From assembly GCA_964036315.1 (NCBI GenBank), contig OZ038507.1, positions 64,351,374 to 64,415,373 on the forward strand: DNA of 64,000 nucleotides, read 5' to 3'. Made by a program: the position numbers and the translations under genes. The notes below the pieces were generated by a model. The model did no database searches. It saw only the letters and a program-made list of their open reading frames with translations, and had not been told where the DNA came from. The first letter of the stretch is position 1; each line of letters starts with the position of its first letter. Shown here piece by piece: positions 54,241 to 64,000 of this stretch. This DNA comes from Acanthosepion esculentum (lineage: Eukaryota; Mollusca; Cephalopoda; Sepiida; Sepiidae).

Positions 54241-54298
54241 TGTTAGAATGAGGAAGCCAAGGAGAGCATACTCTCTCCGGAGAAACGCGTCTTTAATA
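54241..54298 (+). ncRNA. Hammerhead-like ribozyme with long stem I
   Basis: TGTTAGA (54241-54247) pairs with TTTAATA (54292-54298) as a 7-bp stem I with two wobbles. Between them: ATGAGGA (one change from CTGAGGA), a helix of CC/GG plus GGAGAG/CTCTCC around a CATACT loop, GAAA (54282-54285), CGCG (self-complementary), then T and C at the cleavage site. GAAACGCGTC is the textbook right half of this motif. The C-to-A change at the first core position would be expected to impair cleavage. Confidence 0.55.
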
Positions 54299-54394
54299 AA
54301 TTTTCCACTTTGTCATATCATCTTCACTTTTGTTCCGGATACTATTAAACTTTATACACACGCACGCAAACACACACACATATACACACACACA
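54299..54394. other. Flank of the hammerhead motif
   Basis: CA/TA-rich sequence leading into microsatellite. No gene. Confidence 0.4.
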
Positions 54395-54408
54395 TATCTA
54401 TCTATCTA

Positions 54409-54459
<51 letters not shown>

Positions 54460-54776
54460 TTGCGAATTTGTTCTTCTGAATGATCAGAGAGCAATCAAAA
54501 TCGCTAAAACCAATGATAAAAAAAATACTATTGACAAACATCCATTCCCTTGTGTGAAAACAAGAGAAATAACATAAAAAATTAACAGGGTCTTCCTTGC
54601 CCGTTGTATTTAATAATAAACACACACGCGTACTCTTTTATATTACTAATTGAATTACCTACTTGATAATTATCTATAAATATATTTCCCCAGCCCCACA
54701 AAACAATATCTGTCTGTACGCTGCATACGTATTTCTTATGTTATGGACAATGTTACACACCCAGACACCTCCCCTG

Positions 54777-54832
<56 letters not shown>
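54395..54832. repeat. (TCTA)n/(TA)n and (TA)n/(TG)n arrays around a 320-bp island
   Basis: Arrays at 54395-54457 and 54779-54832 flank AT-rich DNA without a recognised motif. Confidence 0.85.
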
Positions 54833-54834
<2 letters not shown>

Positions 54835-55490
54835 ACAACGAACCCTGTGTCTGTTGAAAAACCACATATATTATACTCACCCTACATAAATGACTTCTGT
54901 TTTGTTGGTGTCAAGCAGACAGTAGATAAGAAATCAATAAAGAAGTCTACGTTTAGTTCGATTAATTCTCACCTGTACTCACCTGTAGATATTGCTGAAC
55001 GTTAAACAAGGCACACATACCTCATACACACACGCATCTCATTGTGTGTTTGAATTTGACATCCCCCACCCTCCCCCGCTTATTTAAATATGCAGTCTTT
55101 CAATTTCAGATGTTGAATATACTTCAGAAGTTGATAAAAATCCGAAAATCGTACAAGTGCCAGTTTGGTGATGCTCGGTAAGCTACCTTGAAGATATAGG
55201 TATGTTTTTTATTGATTCTTTTTTTTTTATGTAATGAATAATATTTTTCTGAAAATTATGTGCAGCTCCTGGAATAGATAGTTGTTCGGAAGATGAAATC
55301 GGAAAACCCAGATTGAATTTAAAATTTCGTGCGAATATTCACTTTCCCCAAGTTATGGGTTAAATAGTTAAACTTCTATGTGAAAAAGTAATTATCAACC
55401 AAAAATTTGTTCACGTAATATTCACTCGGAAAAGCAATAAAAAATTATTCTTACAACTCAAAATATATTTCGATTTTAAATAACCTACAA
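54833..55490. other. No recognised gene
   Basis: Mixed to AT-rich DNA with no repeats shared within the window. Confidence 0.45.
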
Positions 55491-55535
55491 AGAGTTGATA
55501 AACTGTCAAAAATCACTCTTTCTCACTCTCGCTCC

Positions 55536-55593
<58 letters not shown>

Positions 55594-55635
55594 TGAGAAA
55601 GAGTGATTTTTGACAGTTTATCAATGAGACATGGC

Positions 55636-55698
<63 letters not shown>

Positions 55699-55722
55699 TA
55701 AGCCATGCCTCATTAAATAATA
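55491..55722. mobile_element. Two adjacent inverted repeats, each centred on (TA)n
   Basis: First: AAACTGTCAAAAATCACTCTTTCTC on the left and its complement on the right, around (AT)n at 55542-55582. Second: TCAATGAGACATGGCTTAATA and TATTAAGCCATGCCTCATTAA around (AT)n at 55640-55696. The right arm of the first overlaps the left arm of the second by a few bases. Confidence 0.85.
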
Positions 55723-55841
55723 TTAAACAAGTTTTGTCTATTTATTTTTAATAGAATCCCTCCCCCTTATTACGGACAAGTTTCTTAATGTCTTTACTAA
55801 AGGAAGAAAGAAAATTACCATGTTGATACATATTAATTATA

Positions 55842-55890
55842 TTCCGAGTACTTTCGACATTAGCACAATGTCGTCATCAGGATCAGGCTC
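55842..55890 (-). ncRNA. Hammerhead ribozyme motif, intact core
   Basis: Minus strand: CTGATGA (55874-55880), one unpaired C, GACATT, a GTGCT loop, AATGTC (6 perfect pairs), GAAA (55852-55855), GTAC (self-complementary stem III), then T and C as the cleavage site. Stem I has C-G and T-G pairs only. It is the homologue of the 51.2-kb motif with a completely different helix II sequence. Confidence 0.6.
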
Positions 55891-55929
55891 TTTTTTTTTT
55901 TTTTTCTAAGACAGAAAATTATTGTGTTC

Positions 55930-56500
55930 ATTATTTTTTATGCTTTTCCTTGTCTCTCTATTCGACCTGAGAGTATTAGATTCTCCAAGCCGTCCTTTCT
56001 TATTACGTATCCCAGAAATTTCAGCTGCCTCTTCGTAATGTTAAGTATAAGCTTCCTTCTTGTTTGCATTTTCTCCAAAACCTTATCGTTGCTCGTACGC
56101 TTGGTCTAAGGTATCCTTAGCATCCTTCTGCGTTGCGTCGAGTCTCTTCTTCATCTTTGAGGAGACCGTCCAACATTCGCTGCCATAAAGGAGGACAGAT
56201 GTCATGTAGCAGCTCAGTACTCTTTTCTTTGTTACAAAAGAAATCCTGCTGTCTCGTAAATACTCTGCCTAACTTTTGGAATGCGTCTTTGGCCATCCTA
56301 GTGCGTCTTCGGATTTCAGCGTCGCACTTGTCCTCCTGTGTCAAAACACTTCCCAGATATTTAAATTCCCGCACCTGCTTGATTTTAATGTCCCCGACTT
56401 GTAAATCGCATTTCGGGGTCATTTTATTTTGCTGAAGACTATGCATTCTGTTTTCATGTATTTTATGCTTAGTCCCTTCTGTTACAATGTATTTGTTCCG
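55930..56500 (-). pseudogene. RTE/L2-like retrotransposon C-terminal coding remnant
   Basis: Minus-strand frames read KGLSIKYMKTECIVFSKIK, then DIKIKQVREFKYLGSVLTQE, DKCDAEIRRRTRMAKDAFQK, then (shifted) LLYGSECWTVSSKMKKRLDA, and further on RRQLKFLGYVIRKDGLENLI. This spans the thumb and C-terminal region of the family in the correct order and is the fullest copy in the window. At least two frameshifts occur. The hammerhead at 55842-55890 lies just downstream in the same orientation but probably belongs to another insertion. Confidence 0.85.
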
Positions 56501-56760
56501 CTATTTACTAGTGAGCCAAGCAAAATGAGTTGACTCATTTTTATAGTTTACCAAGAGAAGGTTAACCAATCAGAGGACGCCATCTACAGGACGTAATTTA
56601 GAAAAAAAAAATGAAAATTCCATCATTGTTTCTTAAATGGCATGTTTTAAGGTTTCAATTACTATGAATTAAATATTTTTCTTCCATCGCTCTTGCTTTT
56701 ATTGGATTGTTAAAAAGTTCCCGTTTCGTTGGGGTCACCCTGTATGAAGAAATGTGTATC
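56501..56760. other. No recognised gene
   Basis: Contains AACCAATCAGAGGACGCCAT and ends GGGGTCACCCTGTATGAAG. The latter resembles a transposon terminus, but no partner repeat was seen. Confidence 0.35.
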
Positions 56761-57510
56761 GAACACACTATTCAGTCGTAAAAGATCTAACAGGACAGGT
56801 TTGCTCGCCTTTACACCACGTCGTAATGGCCGATCGCCCAAGCATACGGAGATTTTCTACGCGTAACTTAGATGTGGTACAAGGCCCAAAATAGGGAGCA
56901 CTCAGTGAGTATCGTACTCACTATTCAGTTTTAATTATTCTAGCGAGACAAGATTGCTAATGACGTAATACCACCCAAGTTAATTATAATTAAGATATAA
57001 GTATCTTGAACGAGAATTAATCTTAGCCTGTAGTCAAACTAGACTCAAATATTAAACCTTTTGTAGATTAAACTTATAAAAGCCATTGTCAAATTCCTTT
57101 TTTGTATGTTATGTCTATATTTTCTCGTACCAAAACCAAGAAAAACAAATGTCATCAAAGAAAGTTCCAAAATGTTGATGACCTAATCTACTCATAGTGA
57201 TTTTCTAAACGCAACTTAGATGTGGCACAAGGTCCAAAATAGGAGGCATTCAGTGAGTATCGTACTCACTATTCAGTCGTAAATTATCTAACAAGACGAG
57301 CTTGCTAACCATTACACGACGTCGAAGTGGCCGATCGCCCCGGCATATGGTGATTTTCTAAACGAAACTTAGATGTGATACAAGGCCCAAAGTAGGGGTC
57401 ACTCAGTGTGTATCGTACTCACTATTCAGTCGTAATTGATCTAATAAGACGAGCTTACTAACCTTTGAGCGTCGTCAAGGTGCCCGATCGACCTTGGCAT
57501 ATGACTATTT
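56760..57510 (-). repeat. Tandem tRNA-related repeats, about 150-165-bp unit
   Basis: CAGTGAGTATCGTACTCACTATTCAG or a variant recurs at 56903, 57249 and 57402, and AGTGGCCGATCGCC-type blocks occur at about 56833, 57329 and 57480. On the minus strand GTCGTGTAATGGTTAGCAAGC resembles a tRNA A-box region. No B box pairs with it, so these are SINE-like, tandemly duplicated units. Confidence 0.6.
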
Positions 57511-57559
57511 GGACAAGCATTTGTCGTAAAGTTAATATTTCTGACGCCTACATCACGAT

Positions 57560-58390
57560 ATGAAAAATAAAAAATTTAGAAGTCCTGCCAATATTCGTTA
57601 TTGGCTGGCACAATCTTAACAACATAAGAAATGCAGATAGCACAGTTATATTATTAGATACAGAAACGAAACTACAAGTATTCCCACAAAAGCTAAAAAA
57701 GGAAAGCGAGAAGAAAGGACTAAAGTTCAAATGTATGGGCGTCGGCAAATGAAGAGCCCAAGTGAACAAACTGTGAATCGGAGACGCCAAAAGCATGCTT
57801 GGACTATCATTTAAATATTTACAAATTGTTTTAACAGATGACTGAAAATGCAACATCGAAATTTGAAGGTGCAATGGGATAGCGAAAGATGCCTTTTAAA
57901 AGACAAGCAAAGTATTAAGAAACGTGACAATTTTGTTAGAACCAAAGTAAAGACGACTGAAGTATTATGTAATATAGGTATTCTGATATGGCAGTGAATG
58001 TTGGAGAACCTCCTCAAAGATGAAATGAGAGGCAACAGAAGAGTGGTTCTATCGAAGGACGCTTGGAATACAATAGATTGAACATGTGAGCAACGACTAA
58101 GTTGTAAGGGAAATGCAAACAAAAGAAAAGGACACTTAGAATCAAAAAGAGACAAGTTGACATTTCTACGGCACGTAATGAGGTAAGAGGGGTTGGAAAA
58201 TTTGACACTCACAGGGTATACTGAAGGCAAGAAGGACAGAGAAAGGTAGAGAATAACGTACCTCACGAGCTGGTGTTAATGGCTGCCGGGATGCTGGGAT
58301 AGCCAGAAGACAAAATATACTTAGACCTCCAAAGGCCAGGAAGTTATGGAGATCCATGATCGCCTATGTTCTGTTCTTTGTAGCTCCAAG
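57560..58390 (+). pseudogene. RTE/L2-like retrotransposon remnant
   Basis: Scattered frames read NIRNADSTVLLDTETKLQVF (decayed YADDTVLIADTE), ESEKKGLKFKC, then MKCNIEI-like and MAVNVGEPPQR-type shifted YGSECW, then GLENLTLTGYTEGKKDRER-like and KLWRSMIAYVL at about 58340. The order is correct from the RT active site to the C-terminus over 800 bp, but nearly every block is shifted. This is the oldest-looking copy. Confidence 0.75.
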
Positions 58391-58409
58391 GAAGGAGATG
58401 ACAGAGAAT

Positions 58410-58640
58410 AATAATAATAATAACAATAATAATAATAATAATGAGAAGAAGAAGAAGAAGAAGAAGAAGAAGAAGAAGAAGAAGAAGAAGAAGAAGAAGA
58501 AGAAGAAGAAGAAGAAGAAGAAGAAGAAGAAGAAACAATGACGGTACAGGGAACATAAGAAAGTTAAAGAAAGGTAAATAATAAAGAAGAAGAAGAAGAA
58601 GTAGTAGTAGTAGTAGTAGTAGCAGTAGTAGTAGTAGTAA
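58410..58640. repeat. (AAT)n, (GAA)n and (TAG)n arrays
   Basis: AAT at 58410-58442, GAA at 58443-58534 and TAG near 58600-58640. The segment between (CAATGACGGTACAGGGAAC) is the reverse complement of a block beside (TTC)n at 43.86 kb. Confidence 0.95.
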
Positions 58641-58685
58641 AAGAAGAAGAACAACAACAGCAACAAAGATGAGGATAATAGTTTG

Positions 58686-58920
58686 AATACAGTAGAATCC
58701 CTGACTACCAGACTAAGAAGGCCTTCCGGATATGAGGAATTGGTTACAAAGTCCGGATATGAGGGATTCCGAAATAAGGGATTCCGGATATAAGTGACAC
58801 TAAAACGAACAAGCTGATTGCTGATATTTCTTTATACAGTAGAATCCCTGACTACTAGACTAAGGACTTTCGGATATGAGGAATTGGTTACAAAGTCCGG
58901 ATATGAGGGGTTATAAGTAG
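58686..58920 (+). mobile_element. pogo/Tigger-like repeat, two partial copies
   Basis: CAGTAGAATCCCTGACTAC occurs at 58690 and 58839, each followed by a GGATATGAGGAATTGGTTACAAAGTCC block. CAGTA(G/T)A ends with GGATAT(A/G)AG repeats recall the 34.0-kb MITE. A clean right terminus was not found. Confidence 0.6.
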
Positions 58921-59079
58921 ATTAAAATAAAAGAACTGTATTTATTTTTGCAAGAATTTCCAAATCAATGTATTTTTCACCGCAAAAATTACCTGTACTA
59001 ATATTGAACAAAACGAAAACAAAAATATTAACCAAAATTTCAAACGTTCTTAAAAGGGGTGCAGAATTAATTTCAACTC
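58921..59079. other. AT-rich spacer
   Basis: No motif seen. Confidence 0.4.
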
Positions 59080-59515
59080 GGAAATAATTTCAACTCGGAA
59101 ATAATTTCAACTTATGAAAGTTTCAGAAAAGATGAATTCTGAATTATCTTATCTACTAAGGATTTTTAATGCTAAATTAAAAAATTAACACCAACTCATT
59201 GCATTTTGTTTAGGTATTCACGGAAATTGATAACTTTGATTTTAAATCGATTTGAAATTAGTTCCGAGTTGGAATTAGTTCCGAGTTGAAATTAGTTCCG
59301 AGTTGAAATTAATTCCGAGTTGAAATAATTCCGAGTTGAAATTAATTCCGAGTTGAAATTAATTCAGAGTGGAAATTATTTCCGAGTTGAAATAAGTTCC
59401 GAGTTGAAATAATTCTGAGTTGAAATAATTCAGAGTTGAAATAATTCAGAGTTGAAATGAGTTCCGAGTTGAAATAAGTTCCGAGGTGAAATTAATTCCG
59501 AGTTGAAATTAGTTC
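59080..59515. repeat. About 17-bp minisatellite in both orientations
   Basis: TTCCGAGTTGAAATTAA-type units fill 59270-59515 (about 15 units of 13-18 bp). Two to three inverted units (AATTTCAACTCGGAAAT) lie at 59083-59115, with about 150 bp of unrelated sequence between. Confidence 0.9.
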
Positions 59516-59730
59516 TGTCGTTCTTCTGAAAAAGATAAAAAATATAATTTAATAATCAAAAAGTCTTTTGGTTTCTGCTCTTAATAATAACATAAAGGTT
59601 TTGACGATAAATTTTTTTGTTATTAAGTTTGAGACATTTTTTTAACATGTTATGCTCATTTTTTGGGCGAATCCGTTGAGGTACCTACTATTAACTGAAA
59701 AGAATAGAATATACATATATTACTTATAAA
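59516..59730. other. AT-rich spacer
   Basis: No motif seen. Confidence 0.4.
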
Positions 59731-61245
59731 TATTTGTGTGGAATGACCTCAACCTCACTTGTGCCCGACTTTACTGCCGAACCCAACGTAAGATTTCAAG
59801 GAAGAAAAAAATCTAATCCATTTTAAAGCACATTTGTCCGCATCTTCAAAAGTCGTTGAGAAAAAAAAAACATTAAAATAGTAATCTAGTATTTGATTGA
59901 TTTAACCGCGTGGAATTTAAGATTTTCTTTTTCTGTTTGAAATCTTAAAACCCCCCAAAAAATCTGACCTTCAGATCAAAAGAAAAATAATTTTATTAAA
60001 CATTATTTTCTGACTAGCAGCATGGCCCGGCGTTGCCCGTGCTTGATTAAAAAATCGTACGACTCATACAGCAATCGCTATCACTAGACTTAAAATATTT
60101 TTGCACTTCCTTGCCTTTAAAGATGTTGCTACATGCCTTAATTCTTGCCTATCTGAAATTGCGAATATATTTTTTCTAAGCTCTATACTAAACATTAAAT
60201 CTGTTACGAAAAAAGAACTAAACAAAATGAACACAAAACGATCAGCTTTAAAAAAGGACTCGCAACTGGAAAAACCGAATAAAAAAAGGATGTTAACAAC
60301 AAATACTTTTTCACACGCAATCCAGTTCTGCGGAATCAGAATCAACGTTGAGTTTAAGCAAGCGAATGAGCCAACTGGAGTAAAGTGCCATGCAGATTTA
60401 AATTTGTGACGAATGCAGATATCGATTTTTTTTGCATGCTAGTTAACATTCGTGTCAGTCAGCTTTTGGCTCTCACGCTGGCCAATAGAATCTTATTTTC
60501 TTTAAATTAAGTGGCAGCAGAAGAATTGCCGTTGAACATTTAAAAGGTAAGTTTAAATTTTAATTCAGTATTTAAATTTTTTTGTTCTTCTGTAGTTTAT
60601 TGATGCCCATCGCATCTACTCCTCCCTAACTATTGTGATGATGGCCAAACCAAGAGTCCTCCACAGGACCTAGCTTAAATGCCGCCCGATTTTAAGCTAG
60701 CTGCAATTGGGGATACAAAAGGAGAATAAGTTACTCCCCTTGAACCACGAAAGAAACGATAATGGCTAGTATAATATATTAATATATATTTTAACCTCGC
60801 ATAATCTAGCAACCCTGAATCTAAGCTCAACGAAAATCGTTCCTTGCGACTAACTTTTCTAGGGCTTTGAATGCGCTATGAATCATTGAAATCGGACAAG
60901 TGGGAGCGGAGGATTTGCTTGGACACACACACGCACAAACACACATACACTATGCTTTATATATAAGATTACTTTTTAAATAATTGCAGTGACCTCAACC
61001 TCACATGTGTCCTACTTTACTGCCGGACCTAACCTAAGATTTCGGTGAAGAAAAAATGTAATCCATTTTAAAGAACATTTATCGGCATCTTCACAAACCC
61101 TTGAGAGATAACTTAAAACATAATCTGCTATTTGATTGTTTTAACAAAGCTGAAGTTAATATTTTCTTTTTTCCTATGATTTTTTAAAAATATCTGACTT
61201 CCAAGTCAATAGGAAAAAATTTTATGACACATTTTTTTTTTCAGA
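59731..61245 (+). mobile_element. Element bounded by two about 260-bp direct repeats
   Basis: 59738-60010 and 60988-61240 share GACCTCAACCTCAC(T/A)TGTG, TTTACTGCCG.ACC, TAATCCATTTTAAAG and TATTTGATTG.TTTAAC blocks in order, with about 25% divergence. Between them, AGCAGCATGGCCCGGCGTTGCCCGTG (60016) and ACTATGCTTTATATATAAGATTA (60950) look like ends of one widespread metazoan repeat type. A 102-codon frame at 60101-60409 has no recognised domain. Confidence 0.5.
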
Positions 61246-61254
61246 TAAAACCAG

Positions 61255-62092
61255 CAAGGTAGTAGGCGTATTTTTGGTTTCGTTTGGTTATTTTACGGCA
61301 TATCAACACCTCAATGGGGACAAGATTTTTATTGCTGGCAAATTTTTTTTAACATAATATTATATTTGGTTTTAAGTCAAGTACGGCGCCTTTTTTTAAG
61401 GATGTTCATATTTACATTAAGAAACTGATCGATCCTTTAGTTGTTTGGTTTGTTTTGTTTTATGGCATATCAACACCTAAATGGGTTATTTCATGCCGAC
61501 AAGATTTTTATTGCTAGCAATTTTTTTAAAAATTGACATAATGTTATTTTTGGTTTCAAGTAAAGTAAGGCGCCTTTCTTAAGGATGTTCATATTTAGAT
61601 CAAGAAATTGATTCGATCCTTAAGTTGTTTGGGATAGTTTGTTTTGTTTTATGGCATATCAATATTTCAATGGGTCATTTAATGCCGACAAGATTTTTAT
61701 TGCTTGCAATATTTTTTTTATTTTAACATAATATTATTTTTCGTTTTAAGTCAAGTACGGCGTCTTTCTTAAGGATGTTCATATTTACATCAAGAAACTG
61801 ATTCGATCCATTAGTTGTTTGGTTTGTTTTACGGCATACCAACACCTCAATGGGTTATTTAATGCAGACAAGATTTTTATTGCTGGTAATATTTTTATAA
61901 ATTAACATAATATTATTTTTGGTTTTAAGTCAAGTATGGCGCCTTTCTTAAGGATGTTCATCTTTACATCAAGAAACTGATTCGATCCTTTAGATGTTTG
62001 GTTTGGTTTGTTTTACGGCATATCAACATCTCAATGGGTTATTTCATGACGACAAGATTTTTATTGCTGGAAATATTTTTATAATTTAACAT
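61255..62092 (-). repeat. Family F tandem array, about 184-bp units, four to five copies
   Basis: Units are marked by GGCGCC/GGCGTC at about 61385, 61569, 61759 and 61938 (periods 184, 190, 179), each with AAGGATGTTCATATTTA, TTTGTTTTA.GGCATATCAA and GACAAGATTTTTATTGCT. This is the inverse orientation of the 3.4-kb array. A poly-T run marks the left border. Confidence 0.85.
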
Positions 62093-62099
62093 AATTAAT

Positions 62100-62260
62100 G
62101 TGAATTAGAACAGTCTACCTCTGGAAGCGAAATGAATTGTTTAGTTCGACTTTCCAATCACCTGAAGAAGGCCGGAGTGTACAACGGCCGGTACGTTGTG
62201 ATAAATATGGCAACAAAGATGAGTTGGAGTAGTTGCCATGCAAGCGAGAAAATTTTGATT
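62100..62260 (+). mobile_element. SINE-like repeat with hammerhead-like core, third locus
   Basis: GAATTAGAACAGTCTACC, CACCTGAAGAAGGCCGGAG and ATGGCAACAAAGATGAG match the 23.5-23.68 kb copy. The tail ends early. Confidence 0.65.
62157..62202 (+). ncRNA. Hammerhead-like motif with 5-bp stem I, GAAA lost
   Basis: ATCAC pairs with GTGAT (5 bp). CTGAAGA, A, GGCCG, a 10-nt loop and CGGCC follow, but GAAA reads GGTA. Stem I is longer than at 23.6 kb while the catalytic strand is dead, so the two copies have decayed in different places. Confidence 0.4.
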
Positions 62261-62524
62261 TCAAATTTCAAAAGAGTGCCAAGAATTAATAAAAGAAATA
62301 AACAAATTTTATTTAAAATTTTTTCGGTGATTTAATATTTGCGATCAGAAATTTTACATTATTTCGGGTGAATTAGCTGTAAAAAAAAACAATATTTCTC
62401 TATTTGTAAGATTATAAAAATATATGAATCAACAGTAATGAAATATATATATCACCATTTTAAAAAGAAAGAAATATTAATTATTTTATTCATAAATTTA
62501 TGAAAATATCTGTGAACAAGAAAA
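62261..62524. other. AT-rich sequence before the satellite
   Basis: No gene or repeat recognised. Confidence 0.45.
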
Positions 62525-64000
62525 TTTAAATAAAAACATAACGACAAGTGACTATAAATATAAGATTTTAAAAAATCAAATATAAAAAAAAACACATAAG
62601 GAAAGATATATAATTGAGATCATCCTTCAAAGATGGATATCCTTTCCAACAATCCGAGGAATCGCGATCCCAGATAAAATACTACTTCTGATTGTGTCTA
62701 ATAATATGGCGACTGTTCTATAAAATTAAAATAAACACATTACGACGAGTGACAACAATTATAAGTTTAAAAAAATGAAATATAAAACACACATAAGAAA
62801 AGAAATATAATTGGGATCTTCCTTCAAAGATGGATATCCTTTCCAACAATCCGAGGAATCGCGATCCCAGATAAAATACTACTTCTGATTGTGTCTAATA
62901 ATATGGCGACTGTTCTATAAAATTAAAATAAACACATTACGACGAGTGACAACAATTATAAGTTTAAAAAAATGAAATATAAAACACACATAAGAAAAGA
63001 AATATAATTGGGATCTTCCTTCAAAGATGGATATCCTTTCCAACAATCCGAGGAATCGCGATCCCAGATAAAATACTACTTCTGATTGTGTCTAATAATA
63101 TGGCGACTGTTCTATAAAATTAAAATAAACACATTACGACGAGTGACAACAATTATAAGTTTAAAAAAATGAAATATAAAACACACATAAGAAAAGAAAT
63201 ATAATTGGGATCTTCCTTCAAAGATGGATATCCTTTCCAACAATCCGAGGAATCGCCATCCCAGATAAAATACTACTTCTGATTGTGTCTAATAATATGG
63301 CGACTGTTCTATAAAATTAAAATAAACACATTACGACGAGTGACAACAATTATAAGTTTAAAAAAATGAAATATAAAACACACATAAGAAAAGATATATA
63401 ATTGGGATCTTCCTTCAAAGATGGTATCCTTTCCAACAATCCGAGGAATCGCCATCCCAGATAAAATACTACTTCTGATTGCGTCTAATAATATGGCGAC
63501 TGTTCTATAAAATTAAAATAAACACATTACGACGAGTGACAAAAAATTATAAGTTTAAAAAAATGAAATATAAAACACACATAAGAAAAGAAATATAATT
63601 GGGATCTTCCTTCAAAGATGGATATCCTTTCCAACAATCCGAGGAATCGCGATCCCAGATAAAATACTACTTCTGATTGTGTCTAATAATATGGCGACTG
63701 TTCTATAAAATTAAAATAAACACATTACGACGAGTGACAACAATTATAAGTTTAAAAAAATGAAATATAAAACACACATAAGAAAAGAAATATAATTGGG
63801 ATCTTCCTTCAAAGATGGATATCCTTTCCAACAATCCGAGGAATCGCCATCCCAGATAAAATACTACTTCTGATTGTGTCTAATAATATGGCGACTGTTC
63901 TATAAAATTAAAATAAACACATTACGACGAGTGACAACAATTATAAGTTTAAAAAAATGAAATATAAAACACACATAAGAAAAGAAATATAATTGGGATC
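62525..64000 (+). repeat. 197-bp satellite array, continuing beyond the window
   Basis: AGATGGATATCCTTTCCAAC or its one-base deletion variant recurs at 62631, 62828, 63025, 63222, 63419, 63616 and 63813, an exact 197-bp period. Units after the first differ by only a few bases (for example CGCGATCCC against CGCCATCCC; the 63419 unit has balancing 1-bp indels). The first unit is visibly more diverged, as expected at an array edge. No coding frame or known family was recognised. Confidence 0.97.

Noticed and set aside
62525..64000. CRISPR-like array
   Set aside because: The whole 197-bp unit is repeated, with no unique spacers, and the genome is eukaryotic.

Overview
The window looks like non-coding, repeat-dominated DNA from an invertebrate animal, most likely a mollusc and plausibly a cephalopod such as an octopus. 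That assignment is an inference from the mix seen here: very abundant (TA)n, (TCTA)n, (TTC)n and (ATT)n microsatellites, tRNA-headed SINE-like repeats, and many decayed non-LTR, Penelope-like and Tc1/mariner fragments. No intact host gene, rRNA, functional tRNA gene, CRISPR array or bacterial feature was found. Every long open frame is a simple-sequence artefact or a broken transposon fragment.

Layout. 0-3 kb is microsatellite and a pyrimidine-rich tandem repeat. 3-10 kb is a graveyard of two non-LTR retrotransposon families (one RTE/L2-like, one Jockey/CR1-like) and SINE-like repeats. 10-17.6 kb is mostly microsatellite, including an (ATT)n higher-order array and an ~340-bp tandem repeat. 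17.6-21 kb is a chain of about seven minus-strand fragments of a restriction-like-endonuclease retrotransposon, several lying directly against (TTA)n arrays. 21-28 kb holds SINE-like repeats, an LTR-like triplicate and palindromic elements. 28.7-33.3 kb and 43.7-45 kb are strongly purine/pyrimidine-asymmetric minisatellites. 34-38.6 kb has three MITEs, then a run of short islands between (TA)n arrays. 39-42.7 kb holds retrotransposon remnants and a promoter-like stretch. 46.6-56 kb contains Penelope-like endonuclease remnants, more (TA)n islands and two decayed Tc1/mariner transposons. 56-64 kb holds more retrotransposon debris, a pogo-like repeat, a 17-bp minisatellite, a recurring ~184-bp tandem family and the start of a very homogeneous 197-bp satellite that runs out of the window.

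The most interesting signal is a dispersed set of hammerhead-ribozyme-like motifs (a CUGANGA core, a hairpin, GAAA, a short self-complementary stem III and a UH cleavage site) in several unrelated short repeat families. Most of these families sit as 100-350-bp islands between (TA)n arrays, beside fragments resembling Penelope GIY-YIG endonuclease. Two diverged copies (51.2 and 55.9 kb) keep helix II with entirely different sequences, which looks like compensatory change. Hammerheads are known in Penelope-like elements. What seems worth attention is the number of distinct families, their palindromic packaging and their (TA)n setting in one 64-kb stretch.

Coding remnants do not form a working pathway. 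They are independent, mostly 5'-truncated insertions with frameshifts and stops. Boundaries of decayed repeats are approximate.
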